This document shows positions 14,855 through 20,695 of a DNA stretch of 20,695 bases, piece by piece. The stretch spans positions 126,299-146,993 of the forward strand of contig CAJUFA010000004.1 of the NCBI GenBank assembly GCA_910585725.1, in the 5' to 3' direction. This DNA comes from an uncultured Dorea sp. GTDB taxonomy: Bacteria; Bacillota; Clostridia; Lachnospirales; Lachnospiraceae. The position numbers and the translations under genes are program-made. The notes beneath the pieces are model-generated. The model was not told the origin of the DNA and searched no databases. It worked only from the letters and a program-made list of their open reading frames with translations. Each line of letters opens with the position of its first letter. Positions within the stretch are counted from its first letter, which is position 1.

Positions 14855-16567
14855 GTGGAAGATCATACTTTAACAAAAAGCCAGACCAATCTGAAACTTG
14901 CAGATTTCCTGCAGACACAGCTCATCGGCCGTGAAAATCTAGGTGGAGAAATTCCGGTTTCAGTCCATAGACTTTTAGAATATTCCCTCCACGAAGAACT
15001 GACCGAACAATTCGGAAAAGAAAAACAGATTCATATCTTCCGAAACGCAGGTTTCCGAGCCGGACAATATTTTGCAAATGAGCATCTCGACTTGTCACTG
15101 CCGCTTTCTGAATTCTCCTCACACTTACAGATACAGTTGGAGGAGTTCAAAATCGGTGTTCTTCGTATTGAGAAAATAGAGGAAGATACCGGTGTGATTA
15201 TCCTTACCGTTGCCGAAGACGCAGGCTGCTCCGGACTGCCCATACTGGGCGAAACAGTCTGCAACTATGAAGAAGGCTTCATAGCAGGGATCCTTACTGC
15301 TTATACCAGAAAACCATATACAGTAATCGAAACAGACTGCTGGGCAACCGGCGACAGAGTGTGCCGGTTCAGAGCAGAAATAACGGATTCTACCCACATC
15401 AATACGCCAAATGAGCCTTATCAAAATCTGAAACACAACCTTACGTCTCTGCAAAATGAGATGGATGATCTGACTGCCTATTCCGCAGAGCTTTCCAAGG
15501 GAAATCTGTCCGTCGACTTCCCTGACAACCATACTGCTCTGTGTGAAAATCTAAAGAACCTTCATGCAAACCTGAACCATCTTACCTGGCAGGCGCAGCA
15601 GGTCGCTAAAGGAGATTACTCCCAGCATGTCGCTTACCTGGGAGACTTTTCCGACGCATTTAATAAAATGACGAAACAGCTGAAAGAACGGGAAATGCGG
15701 CTTCAGGGCGAAGCTTTCAGGGCACAGAGCCATGCCGAGATGATCGAAGGCTACAACGACCTCATGGTCGAAATGCTCAGCAAACGAAGAGAATGGCTCC
15801 TTGTTGTTGATGTGGATACAAAAGAAATCCTATACTGCAATAAGAAAAACAATGAAGAAAACATAGATACAGATTACTGTAATATATGCAACAAAAAACT
15901 GACGTTCTATCCCGAATTACTGAACTGGAACTGTGATGAACAGTATAAAGTATGGGAGATATCCGATGGCAATGAAACCTATTATCGCATTACCTCTTTC
16001 CCTATCGAGTGGAAGAACCATGCTTCTTATGTACATATTGTCGTTGACATCACAGACGAAAAGAGAGCGGCCCATAATCTTACCAGTAAAGCATACCATG
16101 ATCCTGGAACCGGTATCAAAAACCGCCTGTTCTTCGAAGAATACATGAATATGATCCTTAACGAGAGACAAAACGCAACCCTCTGCTATCTCGATTTGGA
16201 TGGATTAAAATATGTAAATGATACATATGGGCATCTGGAGGGCGACATCTATATCCAGAACTTCGTAGAGCTTATTAAGACGAATTTCCGAAGCGAAGAT
16301 ACGTTTGCCCGAATCGGCGGAGACGAATTCTGCCTTGTACTCAGCGGCAACATCAAAGACCTGATAGACCGGAAAATGGCGGAAATCTTAAAAGAATTCC
16401 AGACAGGGGACTATGGCAAATATCAGTGCAGCTTCAGTTATGGTATCGTAAATGTTGAAGGAGAAAACAATACTCTGTCTTATGACGAGATTCTTCATGA
16501 GGCAGACGAGATCATGTATAACTGCAAACGCGAAAATAAAAAGAAATATCCGCAGTTAGTCAGATAA
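14855..16567 (+). CDS. Diguanylate cyclase with N-terminal V4R sensor, HAMP-like and PAS-like regions
   Basis: The 570-aa protein probably makes cyclic di-GMP. Residues about 95-175 resemble a V4R (4-vinyl reductase) small-molecule domain: ETVCNYEEGFIAGILTAYTR and VIETDCWATGDRVCRF, with C125, C136, C162 and C170 available for ligand or metal. Residues about 195-280 look like HAMP-type helices (KGNLSVDF, VAKGDYSQHV). Residues about 310-400 look PAS-like. The C-terminal cyclase has LDLDGLKYVNDTYGH, RIGGDEF (GGDEF at 488-492) and an inhibitory I-site RSED (479-482) five residues before it, so catalysis and product feedback both look intact. No membrane helix is visible, so it should be cytoplasmic. 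The GTG start has AGGAGGTGA 8-10 nt upstream. It is monocistronic. Domain borders other than GGDEF are approximate. Confidence 0.9.
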   Translation: MEDHTLTKSQTNLKLADFLQTQLIGRENLGGEIPVSVHRLLEYSLHEELTEQFGKEKQIHIFRNAGFRAGQYFANEHLDLSLPLSEFSSHLQIQLEEFKIGVLRIEKIEEDTGVIILTVAEDAGCSGLPILGETVCNYEEGFIAGILTAYTRKPYTVIETDCWATGDRVCRFRAEITDSTHINTPNEPYQNLKHNLTSLQNEMDDLTAYSAELSKGNLSVDFPDNHTALCENLKNLHANLNHLTWQAQQVAKGDYSQHVAYLGDFSDAFNKMTKQLKEREMRLQGEAFRAQSHAEMIEGYNDLMVEMLSKRREWLLVVDVDTKEILYCNKKNNEENIDTDYCNICNKKLTFYPELLNWNCDEQYKVWEISDGNETYYRITSFPIEWKNHASYVHIVVDITDEKRAAHNLTSKAYHDPGTGIKNRLFFEEYMNMILNERQNATLCYLDLDGLKYVNDTYGHLEGDIYIQNFVELIKTNFRSEDTFARIGGDEFCLVLSGNIKDLIDRKMAEILKEFQTGDYGKYQCSFSYGIVNVEGENNTLSYDEILHEADEIMYNCKRENKKKYPQLVR

Positions 16568-16570
16568 ATA

Positions 16571-16620
16571 AAAGAAAGAAATAGATAAAGAAAGAAAGAA
16601 ATAGATAAAGAAAGAATAGA
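16571..16620 (+). repeat. 20-bp purine-rich tandem repeat
   Basis: AAAGAAAGAAATAGATAAAG occurs twice, perfectly and back to back (16571-16590, 16591-16610), followed by a shortened third copy to 16620. It starts 4 bp after the diguanylate cyclase stop and lies before its terminator, so it is in the 3' untranslated region. Confidence 0.85.
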
Positions 16621-16686
16621 TATGATTCTTCTAAATGGTACGAATTATTAAACAGACGCTTTAAAAAGAGAAAGAGAAATGTCCGC

Positions 16687-16725
16687 GGCGCGTATGAGGA
16701 TAATAATCTTCATACGCGCCCTTTT
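16687..16725 (+). terminator. Intrinsic terminator of the diguanylate cyclase gene
   Basis: GGCGCGTATGAGGA (16687-16700) pairs with TCTTCATACGCGCC (16707-16720) in a 14-bp stem with one G-U pair and loop TAATAA; CTTTT follows. The T-run is short but the stem is very stable. Confidence 0.85.
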
Positions 16726-16759
16726 AATTCTTGCAATGCTCTTTTCAGTATTTTTCCGG

Positions 16760-16863
16760 TATATTGATATCAATATATTAATGTATCAACGTATCAATAT
16801 ACCAATATGTCAATATCAATATACTGATATATCAATATACCAATATATCAATATACTAATACC
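16760..16863. repeat. A+T-rich minisatellite of AYCAATAT units
   Basis: About twelve degenerate 8-9-bp units (TATCAATAT, ACCAATAT, GTCAATAT, ACTAATAC) follow each other between the cyclase terminator and the phosphatase gene. One frame reads as a Tyr/Ile/Gln repeat, but it has no ribosome site and starts inside the terminator region, so I do not call a gene. With the 20-bp repeat and terminator it accounts for the whole gene-free stretch 16568-16881. Confidence 0.75.
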
Positions 16864-16881
16864 TCAGCTACATTAACTAAA

Positions 16882-17355
16882 TCAGCTAAGATAAACTTTC
16901 CCTTTACTTATAAGATAGTTTAGAAATCCTCCGCAGCCCTCCAGGATATCGGCATATGTCCTGTCAAAATCACCTGTGTACCAAGGATCGGCAATGTCTC
17001 TTGGATTGTCGCTAAACTCCAAAAGCATATGAACCTTCTGCTCCGGGTCGGAACCGATGATTCTGTCTATATTCCTGATATTCCGATAATCCATTCCAAG
17101 GATATAATCATATTCTTTATAATCCTTTCTTTTTAGCTGAACAGCATACTTTCCAGCCGTACTGATTCCGACGGTTCTTAACTTATTCACTGTACCGTAA
17201 TGAACCGGGTTGCCAATTTCCTCGCTGCTGGTAGCTACTGAAGCAATATGGAACTGGTCTGACATTCCCTTCTTTTGAATCATGTCTCGAAAAACAAATT
17301 CCGCCATTGGTGAACGACAGATATTGCCGTGGCAGATGAAAAGTATTTTTATCAT
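16882..17355 (-). CDS. Low-molecular-weight protein tyrosine phosphatase
   Basis: The 157-aa protein has the phosphate-binding loop CHGNICRSPMAEFV (C8, R14) at its N-terminus and the general-acid motif DPWYTGDF (D123) near the C-terminus: the complete catalytic set of the family, which removes phosphate from tyrosine (in some bacteria arginine) residues of proteins. The extended C-x4-C-R-S pattern fits the phosphatase branch better than arsenate reductase, which has further redox cysteines late in the chain. GGAGGAG lies about 8 nt before ATG. It stands alone; no tyrosine kinase is next to it, so its target is unknown. Confidence 0.93.
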   Translation of the reverse strand: MIKILFICHGNICRSPMAEFVFRDMIQKKGMSDQFHIASVATSSEEIGNPVHYGTVNKLRTVGISTAGKYAVQLKRKDYKEYDYILGMDYRNIRNIDRIIGSDPEQKVHMLLEFSDNPRDIADPWYTGDFDRTYADILEGCGGFLNYLISKGKVYLS

Positions 17356-17374
17356 AAATTTTTCTCCTCCTAAA

Positions 17375-17470
17375 TTGCCAAGATATGCCGAGAAATGCGA
17401 GGTTTTATCAGGTTTTCCGGGGCATTCTATTTTTTCAAGTGTAAACTACATAATTGGCATATCTTTGCAA
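17375..17470. repeat. Spaced inverted repeat upstream of the phosphatase gene
   Basis: TTGCCAAGATATGCC (17375-17389) and GGCATATCTTTGCAA (17456-17470) are reverse complements with one mismatch in 15, separated by 66 bp. They lie upstream of the phosphatase start and could be paired regulator sites or a long-range stem. No clear promoter could be fixed here. Confidence 0.45.
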
Positions 17471-17540
17471 ATATTAGCATTTCACAGCCGTGTGTAGTAG
17501 TAATATCGTAGTAGAAATTAAGAGTAATTACTACTGCGAT

Positions 17541-17605
17541 TAGGGGTGTTCATTTGAACACCCTTTTTGCCCTAGGGGTGTTCACTTTTGCCTAGGGGGT
17601 GTTCA
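17541..17605. repeat. Three direct copies of TAGGGGTGTTCA
   Basis: TAGGGGTGTTCA occurs at 17541-17552 and 17573-17584, and with one extra G at 17593-17605. The last two also share the preceding TTTTGCC. The first copy forms the left arm of the terminator-like hairpin. The A+T-rich gene cluster starts directly after the last copy. Confidence 0.8.
17544..17568 (+). terminator. Terminator-like hairpin at the border of the accessory region
   Basis: GGGTGTTC (17544-17551), loop ATTT, GAACACCC (17556-17563), then TTTTT. This is a good intrinsic terminator for plus-strand transcription, yet no plus-strand gene lies between it and the previous plus-strand terminator at 16687. It may stop read-through or be part of a mobile-element end. 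Confidence 0.6.
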
Positions 17606-17634
17606 TTATTTAACAATGAGTGTGCAGATTGATT

Positions 17635-18357
17635 TTACACACTCTTTTCTTCATCTATTACTTCCATCACTTCAACCTCATCAATGATTTCTTCATATTT
17701 GTCTCCCGCAGAATAATCACCTTCAAAGAACATCTTATACGCTCTAGCAGCAATAATCTTTGTCTCGGCAAAATCCAAGCCACCATTTATTATTGCTCCC
17801 ACTCCTGGTATCATCTTTCCAAGATTAAGAACACCTTTTTCTCCAAATTTTGTAATAAACCTAAATCCAATTTTTTGATTTATCTTAACTAATGCCTTAC
17901 CGGGAATCTTCTGTATGGCTTTTTCTGCCATTTTTACTCCGACCTTTATACCTGCTTGCTTCACTACCCCATTAACAGATACACCTGCCAAACAAGCATA
18001 CACAAAAGTCTGAACCTGATCACTATTCAAATCATATCCAGCTAAATATGCCGTGCAAGCAATCCTCCTCATTTGAACATAAAGAACACTTCCTATATTA
18101 GCTGGAATTGTTACTGGCATAGTAATTGCTCCACCAAATCCTGTGATAAAACCAGAAGTCGTGCATTTAGCAATCTGGTTTTTAAGCATAGCTTTCGCAG
18201 CTTTCTTTTTATCGTTTTCCTTCTTTAAATAGTCCTCTGCAAATTGCTCAATTGGTGGACTTATTTTATTAATACCGTGTAGCGACTTATCATAGCAAGC
18301 ATCCAACATTTTCATGATGTCAGCTTGTGTTATAAGTTTTTTCTTCTCCCCTGCCAT
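17635..18357 (-). CDS. EcsC-family protein
   Basis: The 240-aa protein matches the EcsC family by its central region TTSGFITGFGGAITMPVTIPANIGSVLYVQMRRIA (about 66-100, read in two halves), YLAGYDLNSDQVQTFVYACLAG and a late GKMIPGVGAIINGGLDF. These Gly-rich hydrophobic stretches suggest membrane association. The tail is very acidic (EEIIDEVEVMEVIDEEKSV). The biochemical function of EcsC-family proteins is not settled. The ATG is 1 bp from the stop of the upstream SseB-like gene, and GGAG lies inside that gene's end, so translation is coupled. It is the last gene of the accessory operon; no minus-strand terminator with a T-run is visible after it. Confidence 0.75.
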   Translation of the reverse strand: MAGEKKKLITQADIMKMLDACYDKSLHGINKISPPIEQFAEDYLKKENDKKKAAKAMLKNQIAKCTTSGFITGFGGAITMPVTIPANIGSVLYVQMRRIACTAYLAGYDLNSDQVQTFVYACLAGVSVNGVVKQAGIKVGVKMAEKAIQKIPGKALVKINQKIGFRFITKFGEKGVLNLGKMIPGVGAIINGGLDFAETKIIAARAYKMFFEGDYSAGDKYEEIIDEVEVMEVIDEEKSV

Positions 18358-18358
18358 T

Positions 18359-18781
18359 TTAATTCTCCATCTTATTTTTTATCTCAAAATATATCTCATC
18401 TACTTCTTTCATCGAAAAAGCAAGTACATTTGAGTCCAATGAATATGGATTTAGAATCAATCCAACATCCTCCTTTAAAACTGTAGCAGATGCTTTACAA
18501 CTAATGATAAAAGATTCTATTCTTTCTAATTGTACTGTTTTTTCCTTTATTAACTCTTTAGGAATTTCTGCTTCATCAGTATACATTCCGATGAAGTAAC
18601 CATCTCCTTCATCAATAACAACAGGAACCATTGGCGTTTCTATATGTATTTCATCACCAATCTCCGCTGACTCAAACTTTTTTTGTTCTTCATCTGTCAA
18701 ATCCCAATCGTAAACACAGTAATACTTTACTCCATTTTTTGACAGTAAATCTCGAAGTTTTTCTCTTGTTTCTTGTTCCAT
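18359..18781 (-). CDS. SseB-domain-like protein
   Basis: The 140-aa acidic protein resembles the SseB N-terminal domain: VPVVIDEGDGYFIGMYTDEA at about 52-71 has the usual pattern of a value followed by a TDE turn, and GLILNPYSLDSNVLAFS near 107-123 has the typical I-x-NP strand. I chose ATG at 18781 because AGGTGG lies 8 nt upstream; a GTG four codons earlier overlaps that site. It ends 1 bp before the EcsC-like gene. SseB-domain proteins are small, widely spread and mostly uncharacterised; any role with its neighbours is inference. Similarity was judged by eye and is moderate. Confidence 0.6.
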   Translation of the reverse strand: MEQETREKLRDLLSKNGVKYYCVYDWDLTDEEQKKFESAEIGDEIHIETPMVPVVIDEGDGYFIGMYTDEAEIPKELIKEKTVQLERIESFIISCKASATVLKEDVGLILNPYSLDSNVLAFSMKEVDEIYFEIKNKMEN

Positions 18782-18916
18782 ATATTTTTCCACCTTTCAT
18801 TTTTCCACCGTTGATACAGTGTTCTATAATAGGCGTTGTAATTTTTGCGAATCATACTTCCAAATAATTCCTGTCCTTCAAGTCCCCACAAAAAATCCCA
18901 CTCACTAAATCACCTT

Positions 18917-19795
18917 CTACTCCGTTTCGCTATTTTCTATTTCCTTTAAGCTACGACCGTTTTCGTCTTTCCAACTTGTAAGCCCGTTTGCACTCTTACC
19001 AATTACAAACATTGCTGCATATGATGGGCTAGAGAATAGAACATCCTCTTGAAGAACACCATCAACTACACTTACTTTTCTTCTCTGTTCTTTTAAGACA
19101 GCCGGGATAGTATCATCATCCTCTGTTGCGATATGGCTACCCTGCAAAACAACAAATCCTTCTGAAGTACGAACTCCATCTGCCTCAACCTTACCAACAC
19201 CTTTAATGGTTCTTTCCAAGTGAAGACTTAAGTCCTCAGTCTCCGCATTCTCCCAATCATCATTAGCAACAATGATAGGTTTATTCAATGGTTCCAATAC
19301 TTTATATCCTAACGCACTGATAAGAGTTTTTACATTATCAACAAACTCTTCCATAACAGCAATCTGCGATTCCTTCATTACAGTATTCTTATATGTATTC
19401 TTTGTAAGGACGGTATATCTCTTGCAGGCTCTTGCAATTTCAACAAAGCGATTCTCTAAATAACGAATCAAAGCTTTATTCAAATCTCTTCCTATGAAAA
19501 TGGCTGCTGTAGTCCAATAATACTTTTCTTTTTCTGACTGGTAATCTCTTAAATGTTGAACTAATCTTTCTTTAACATTCTCGGCTTCTCCAATATAAAC
19601 TGAATCAGAGCTATCATCTTCTTTACAGAACAAGAAATAAACACCAGCCTGCGTAATATCATCTCTATTGCATGAGGCTACTTCAATACGGGGGATTTTA
19701 ATTGCCTTGCCATTCCAATTAGATAATTCTGCTGTAATCAAGCTATCTGCACTTCCGTTTACAAGGAATAATTCTATAGATTTACCGTATGCCAT
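18917..19795 (-). CDS. GIY-YIG nuclease-domain protein with C-terminal DUF4357
   Basis: The 292-aa protein has a GIY-YIG endonuclease core: GVYFLF (51-56), VYIGEAENVKERLVQHL with YIG at 67-69 and R77, and the catalytic-type E114 in RYLENRF. All four key positions are kept, so metal-dependent DNA cleavage is plausible. Residues about 225-285 form a DUF4357 domain (TSEGFVVLQGS, SPSYAAMFVIGKSANGLTSW), a known partner of this nuclease type in uncharacterised and restriction-like proteins. The first 45 residues are an N-terminal extension. It follows the zinc-ribbon gene by 2 bp, with GAGG about 10 nt before ATG. Substrate is unknown. It is not UvrC or a typical intron endonuclease. Confidence 0.88.
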   Translation of the reverse strand: MAYGKSIELFLVNGSADSLITAELSNWNGKAIKIPRIEVASCNRDDITQAGVYFLFCKEDDSSDSVYIGEAENVKERLVQHLRDYQSEKEKYYWTTAAIFIGRDLNKALIRYLENRFVEIARACKRYTVLTKNTYKNTVMKESQIAVMEEFVDNVKTLISALGYKVLEPLNKPIIVANDDWENAETEDLSLHLERTIKGVGKVEADGVRTSEGFVVLQGSHIATEDDDTIPAVLKEQRRKVSVVDGVLQEDVLFSSPSYAAMFVIGKSANGLTSWKDENGRSLKEIENSETE

Positions 19796-19797
19796 AT

Positions 19798-20409
19798 TTA
19801 TTCATCCTCACTTCCATCAAGTTTATCCCTAAATTCCGGGATAGTGCAAAGAAAATCTGTTACTGTTTTATCAACAGTTCCTCCACCCAAATCACCTGTC
19901 AATTTCTTCTTTCTGTTATCTTTATATGTAATGGTCAATTCATAACTGCAACCATCACAAACTCTGCATTCTTCTATTTCTGTCCACGGACGATAGAGCC
20001 ATATTACATTCTGATAAAAATCCATAACCTTTTCGATTTCAATATGAACTACTTCTTTATCAAGAACTCTCCTGCTTGCTCTAGGATAAGCAAAATACTT
20101 AACTGTTCCATCCGGGAATACTTCAAATGCCCATTGGTCTTCCTCCATTGATTCAGGGTCATAATATCCCCAATTAGACCAATAGCGAAATCTAATCTTC
20201 ACTATATCTTCTACAAGGAAATTCTCTACACACCATTCTGTTTCACAATCCTTGCAGAATCGATCTGGTTGACCGCCACCGATAAAAACTTCACAGCCAC
20301 CAAGCTTGATATTTCCTTTTTCAGCCTCTTTAAAAGCATCGTGCGTTGGATACCCATACATTATGGGAATTATATTATTCGATTTACATTTCGGACATAC
20401 ACATCCCAT
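19798..20409 (-). CDS. Zinc-ribbon protein of unknown function
   Basis: The 203-aa protein starts MGCVCPKCKSNNIIPIMYGY and has two cysteine pairs, CPKC (about 5-8) and CKDC (about 52-55), that should form one zinc ribbon, with the segment KLGGCEVFIGGGQPDRF between them. A later CRVCDGC may bind a second metal. The rest is an alpha/beta domain I do not recognise. I chose ATG at 20409 because GGAGGG lies 5 nt upstream; an ATG at 20466 would translate through the terminator hairpin. It is the first gene of the accessory operon, 2 bp before the GIY-YIG gene. Small zinc-ribbon proteins with this N-terminus are common in bacteria, but no function is known to me. Confidence 0.75.
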   Translation of the reverse strand: MGCVCPKCKSNNIIPIMYGYPTHDAFKEAEKGNIKLGGCEVFIGGGQPDRFCKDCETEWCVENFLVEDIVKIRFRYWSNWGYYDPESMEEDQWAFEVFPDGTVKYFAYPRASRRVLDKEVVHIEIEKVMDFYQNVIWLYRPWTEIEECRVCDGCSYELTITYKDNRKKKLTGDLGGGTVDKTVTDFLCTIPEFRDKLDGSEDE

Positions 20410-20424
20410 CAAATCCCTCCAATC

Positions 20425-20453
20425 AAAAAAGCATCCAGATCTATCCCGGATGC
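20425..20453 (-). terminator. Intrinsic terminator inside the leader (candidate attenuator)
   Basis: On the minus strand GCATCC (20453-20448), an 11-nt loop region, GGATGC (20436-20431), then TTTTTT (20430-20425). It lies between the candidate promoter at 20536-20546 and the ribosome site of the zinc-ribbon gene, so it can only control read-through into the operon. Confidence 0.7.
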
Positions 20454-20494
20454 CAATAAAAGCCACACTATATGAATACGGGATTGTTCCTTGT

Positions 20495-20500
20495 TTACAT
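20495..20500 (-). promoter_or_regulatory. Start-stop codon pair in the leader
   Basis: On the minus strand AGAGG, 7 nt, then ATGTAA: a ribosome site followed by a start codon and immediately a stop. It lies about 40 nt upstream of the leader terminator. Start-stop pairs can stall ribosomes and influence downstream folding. Chance cannot be excluded for so short a signal. Confidence 0.3.
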
Positions 20501-20535
20501 TGTTTTACCTCTCAAAATGGTTACAAAACTACTAA

Positions 20536-20546
20536 ATTATATTATA
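20536..20546 (-). promoter_or_regulatory. -10 region(s) of the accessory operon promoter
   Basis: TATAATATAAT on the minus strand contains two overlapping perfect -10 hexamers (20546-20541 and 20541-20536). No good -35 is found at 17 bp (only TGGTAA), so the promoter may be weak, activated or different. A leader of about 120 nt would result. Confidence 0.5.
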
Positions 20547-20571
20547 TCACTCAACCCGTAATTTTACCAGT

Positions 20572-20603
20572 AAAAAAGCACCCAAGCATTTCTGCCTGAG
20601 TGC
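20572..20603 (-). terminator. Intrinsic terminator of the gene beyond the right edge
   Basis: On the minus strand GCACTCAGGCA, loop GAAA, TGCTTGGGTGC, then TTTTTT (20577-20572). The 11-bp stem has two G-T(U) pairs. It separates the accessory operon from a minus-strand gene that enters from the right. Confidence 0.88.
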
Positions 20604-20633
20604 CGTCAAATCGATTATTCCATTATGCAACCC

Positions 20634-20695
20634 TTACAAGGTGTTGTCCTGCAAATTAGATGCACCAGCTCCATGCAGATTAGATGCGCCTGATT
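20634..20695 (-). CDS. Probable 3' end of a minus-strand gene with a repeated GASNL motif
   Basis: One minus-strand frame is open from the right edge to TAA at 20636-20634 and reads SGASNLHGAGASNLQDNTL; GASNL repeats after 8 codons, with a matching 24-nt DNA repeat. A second frame stays open to TAA at 20617-20615. The strong terminator 31 bp downstream shows that some minus-strand transcript ends here, but the frame is uncertain and the product cannot be named. Confidence 0.35.
   Translation of the reverse strand, partial: SGASNLHGAGASNLQDNTL

Noticed and set aside
16760..16863. CRISPR array
   Set aside because: Units are 8-9 bp with no unique spacers, and no cas genes are nearby.
16679..16876. 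Plus-strand open frame of 65 codons with Tyr/Ile/Gln repeats
   Set aside because: It has no ribosome site, starts beside the terminator hairpin, and its repeats come from the A+T-rich minisatellite.
16882..17355. Arsenate reductase (ArsC, thioredoxin-linked) instead of phosphatase
   Set aside because: The C-terminal redox cysteine pair is missing and no ars genes are nearby.
18732..18852. Short minus-strand frame starting MIRKNYNAYYRTLYQRWKN
   Set aside because: It overlaps the start of the SseB-like gene in another frame and lacks a well-placed ribosome site; about 40 codons only.
20410..20466. N-terminal extension of the zinc-ribbon protein from an ATG at 20466
   Set aside because: The extension would be encoded by the leader terminator, while a GGAGGG site stands 5 nt before the ATG at 20409.

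Overview
The window looks like a chromosomal segment of an anaerobic Firmicute of class Clostridia, most likely Lachnospiraceae. I infer this from the type II fatty-acid gene order with FabK instead of FabI, the fused accDA gene, strong AGGAGG-type ribosome sites, consensus sigma-A promoters and moderate-to-low GC. Species cannot be named from sequence alone.

Region 1 (1-11151, all minus strand) is one long fatty-acid synthesis cluster. In transcription order it reads fabH, acpP, fabK, fabD, fabG, fabF, accB, fabZ, accC, accDA, a second FabK/nitronate-monooxygenase-like flavoprotein, and a MarR-family regulator (FabT-like) cut by the window's left edge. Gaps are under about 60 bp and two junctions overlap, so this should be one operon. 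Together it encodes malonyl-CoA formation (AccB, AccC, AccDA), malonyl transfer to ACP (FabD), initiation (FabH), elongation (FabF) and the reductive cycle (FabG, FabZ, FabK). A TTGACA-N17-TATACT promoter lies before fabH. It carries a perfect TTTGAT-T-ATCAAA palindrome of the FabT type next to the -35 and a degenerate copy at the transcription start, so the terminal MarR gene probably regulates the operon.

Region 2 (11152-13646) is a divergent plus-strand operon of a PadR regulator, a DUF1700 membrane protein and a membrane-anchored DUF4097 beta-repeat protein, with a perfect consensus promoter that has a palindrome inside its spacer. It is followed by a gene-free stretch with an 85-bp inverted-repeat element and further foldable sequence.

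Region 3 (13647-17355) holds a DAHP synthase (minus), a divergently transcribed V4R-HAMP-PAS-GGDEF diguanylate cyclase (plus) with a strong terminator, two kinds of tandem repeat, and a low-molecular-weight tyrosine phosphatase (minus).

Region 4 (about 17541-20695) looks accessory. It begins with three copies of a TAGGGGTGTTCA repeat, is visibly more A+T rich, and carries a compact minus-strand operon: a zinc-ribbon protein, a GIY-YIG/DUF4357 protein, an SseB-like protein and an EcsC-family protein. The operon is preceded by a leader with a candidate promoter, a start-stop ATGTAA and an intrinsic terminator just before the first ribosome site, which suggests attenuation. Another terminator marks the end of a gene beyond the right edge. 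This four-gene cassette is the best candidate for an undescribed system, but its function cannot be read from the sequence.
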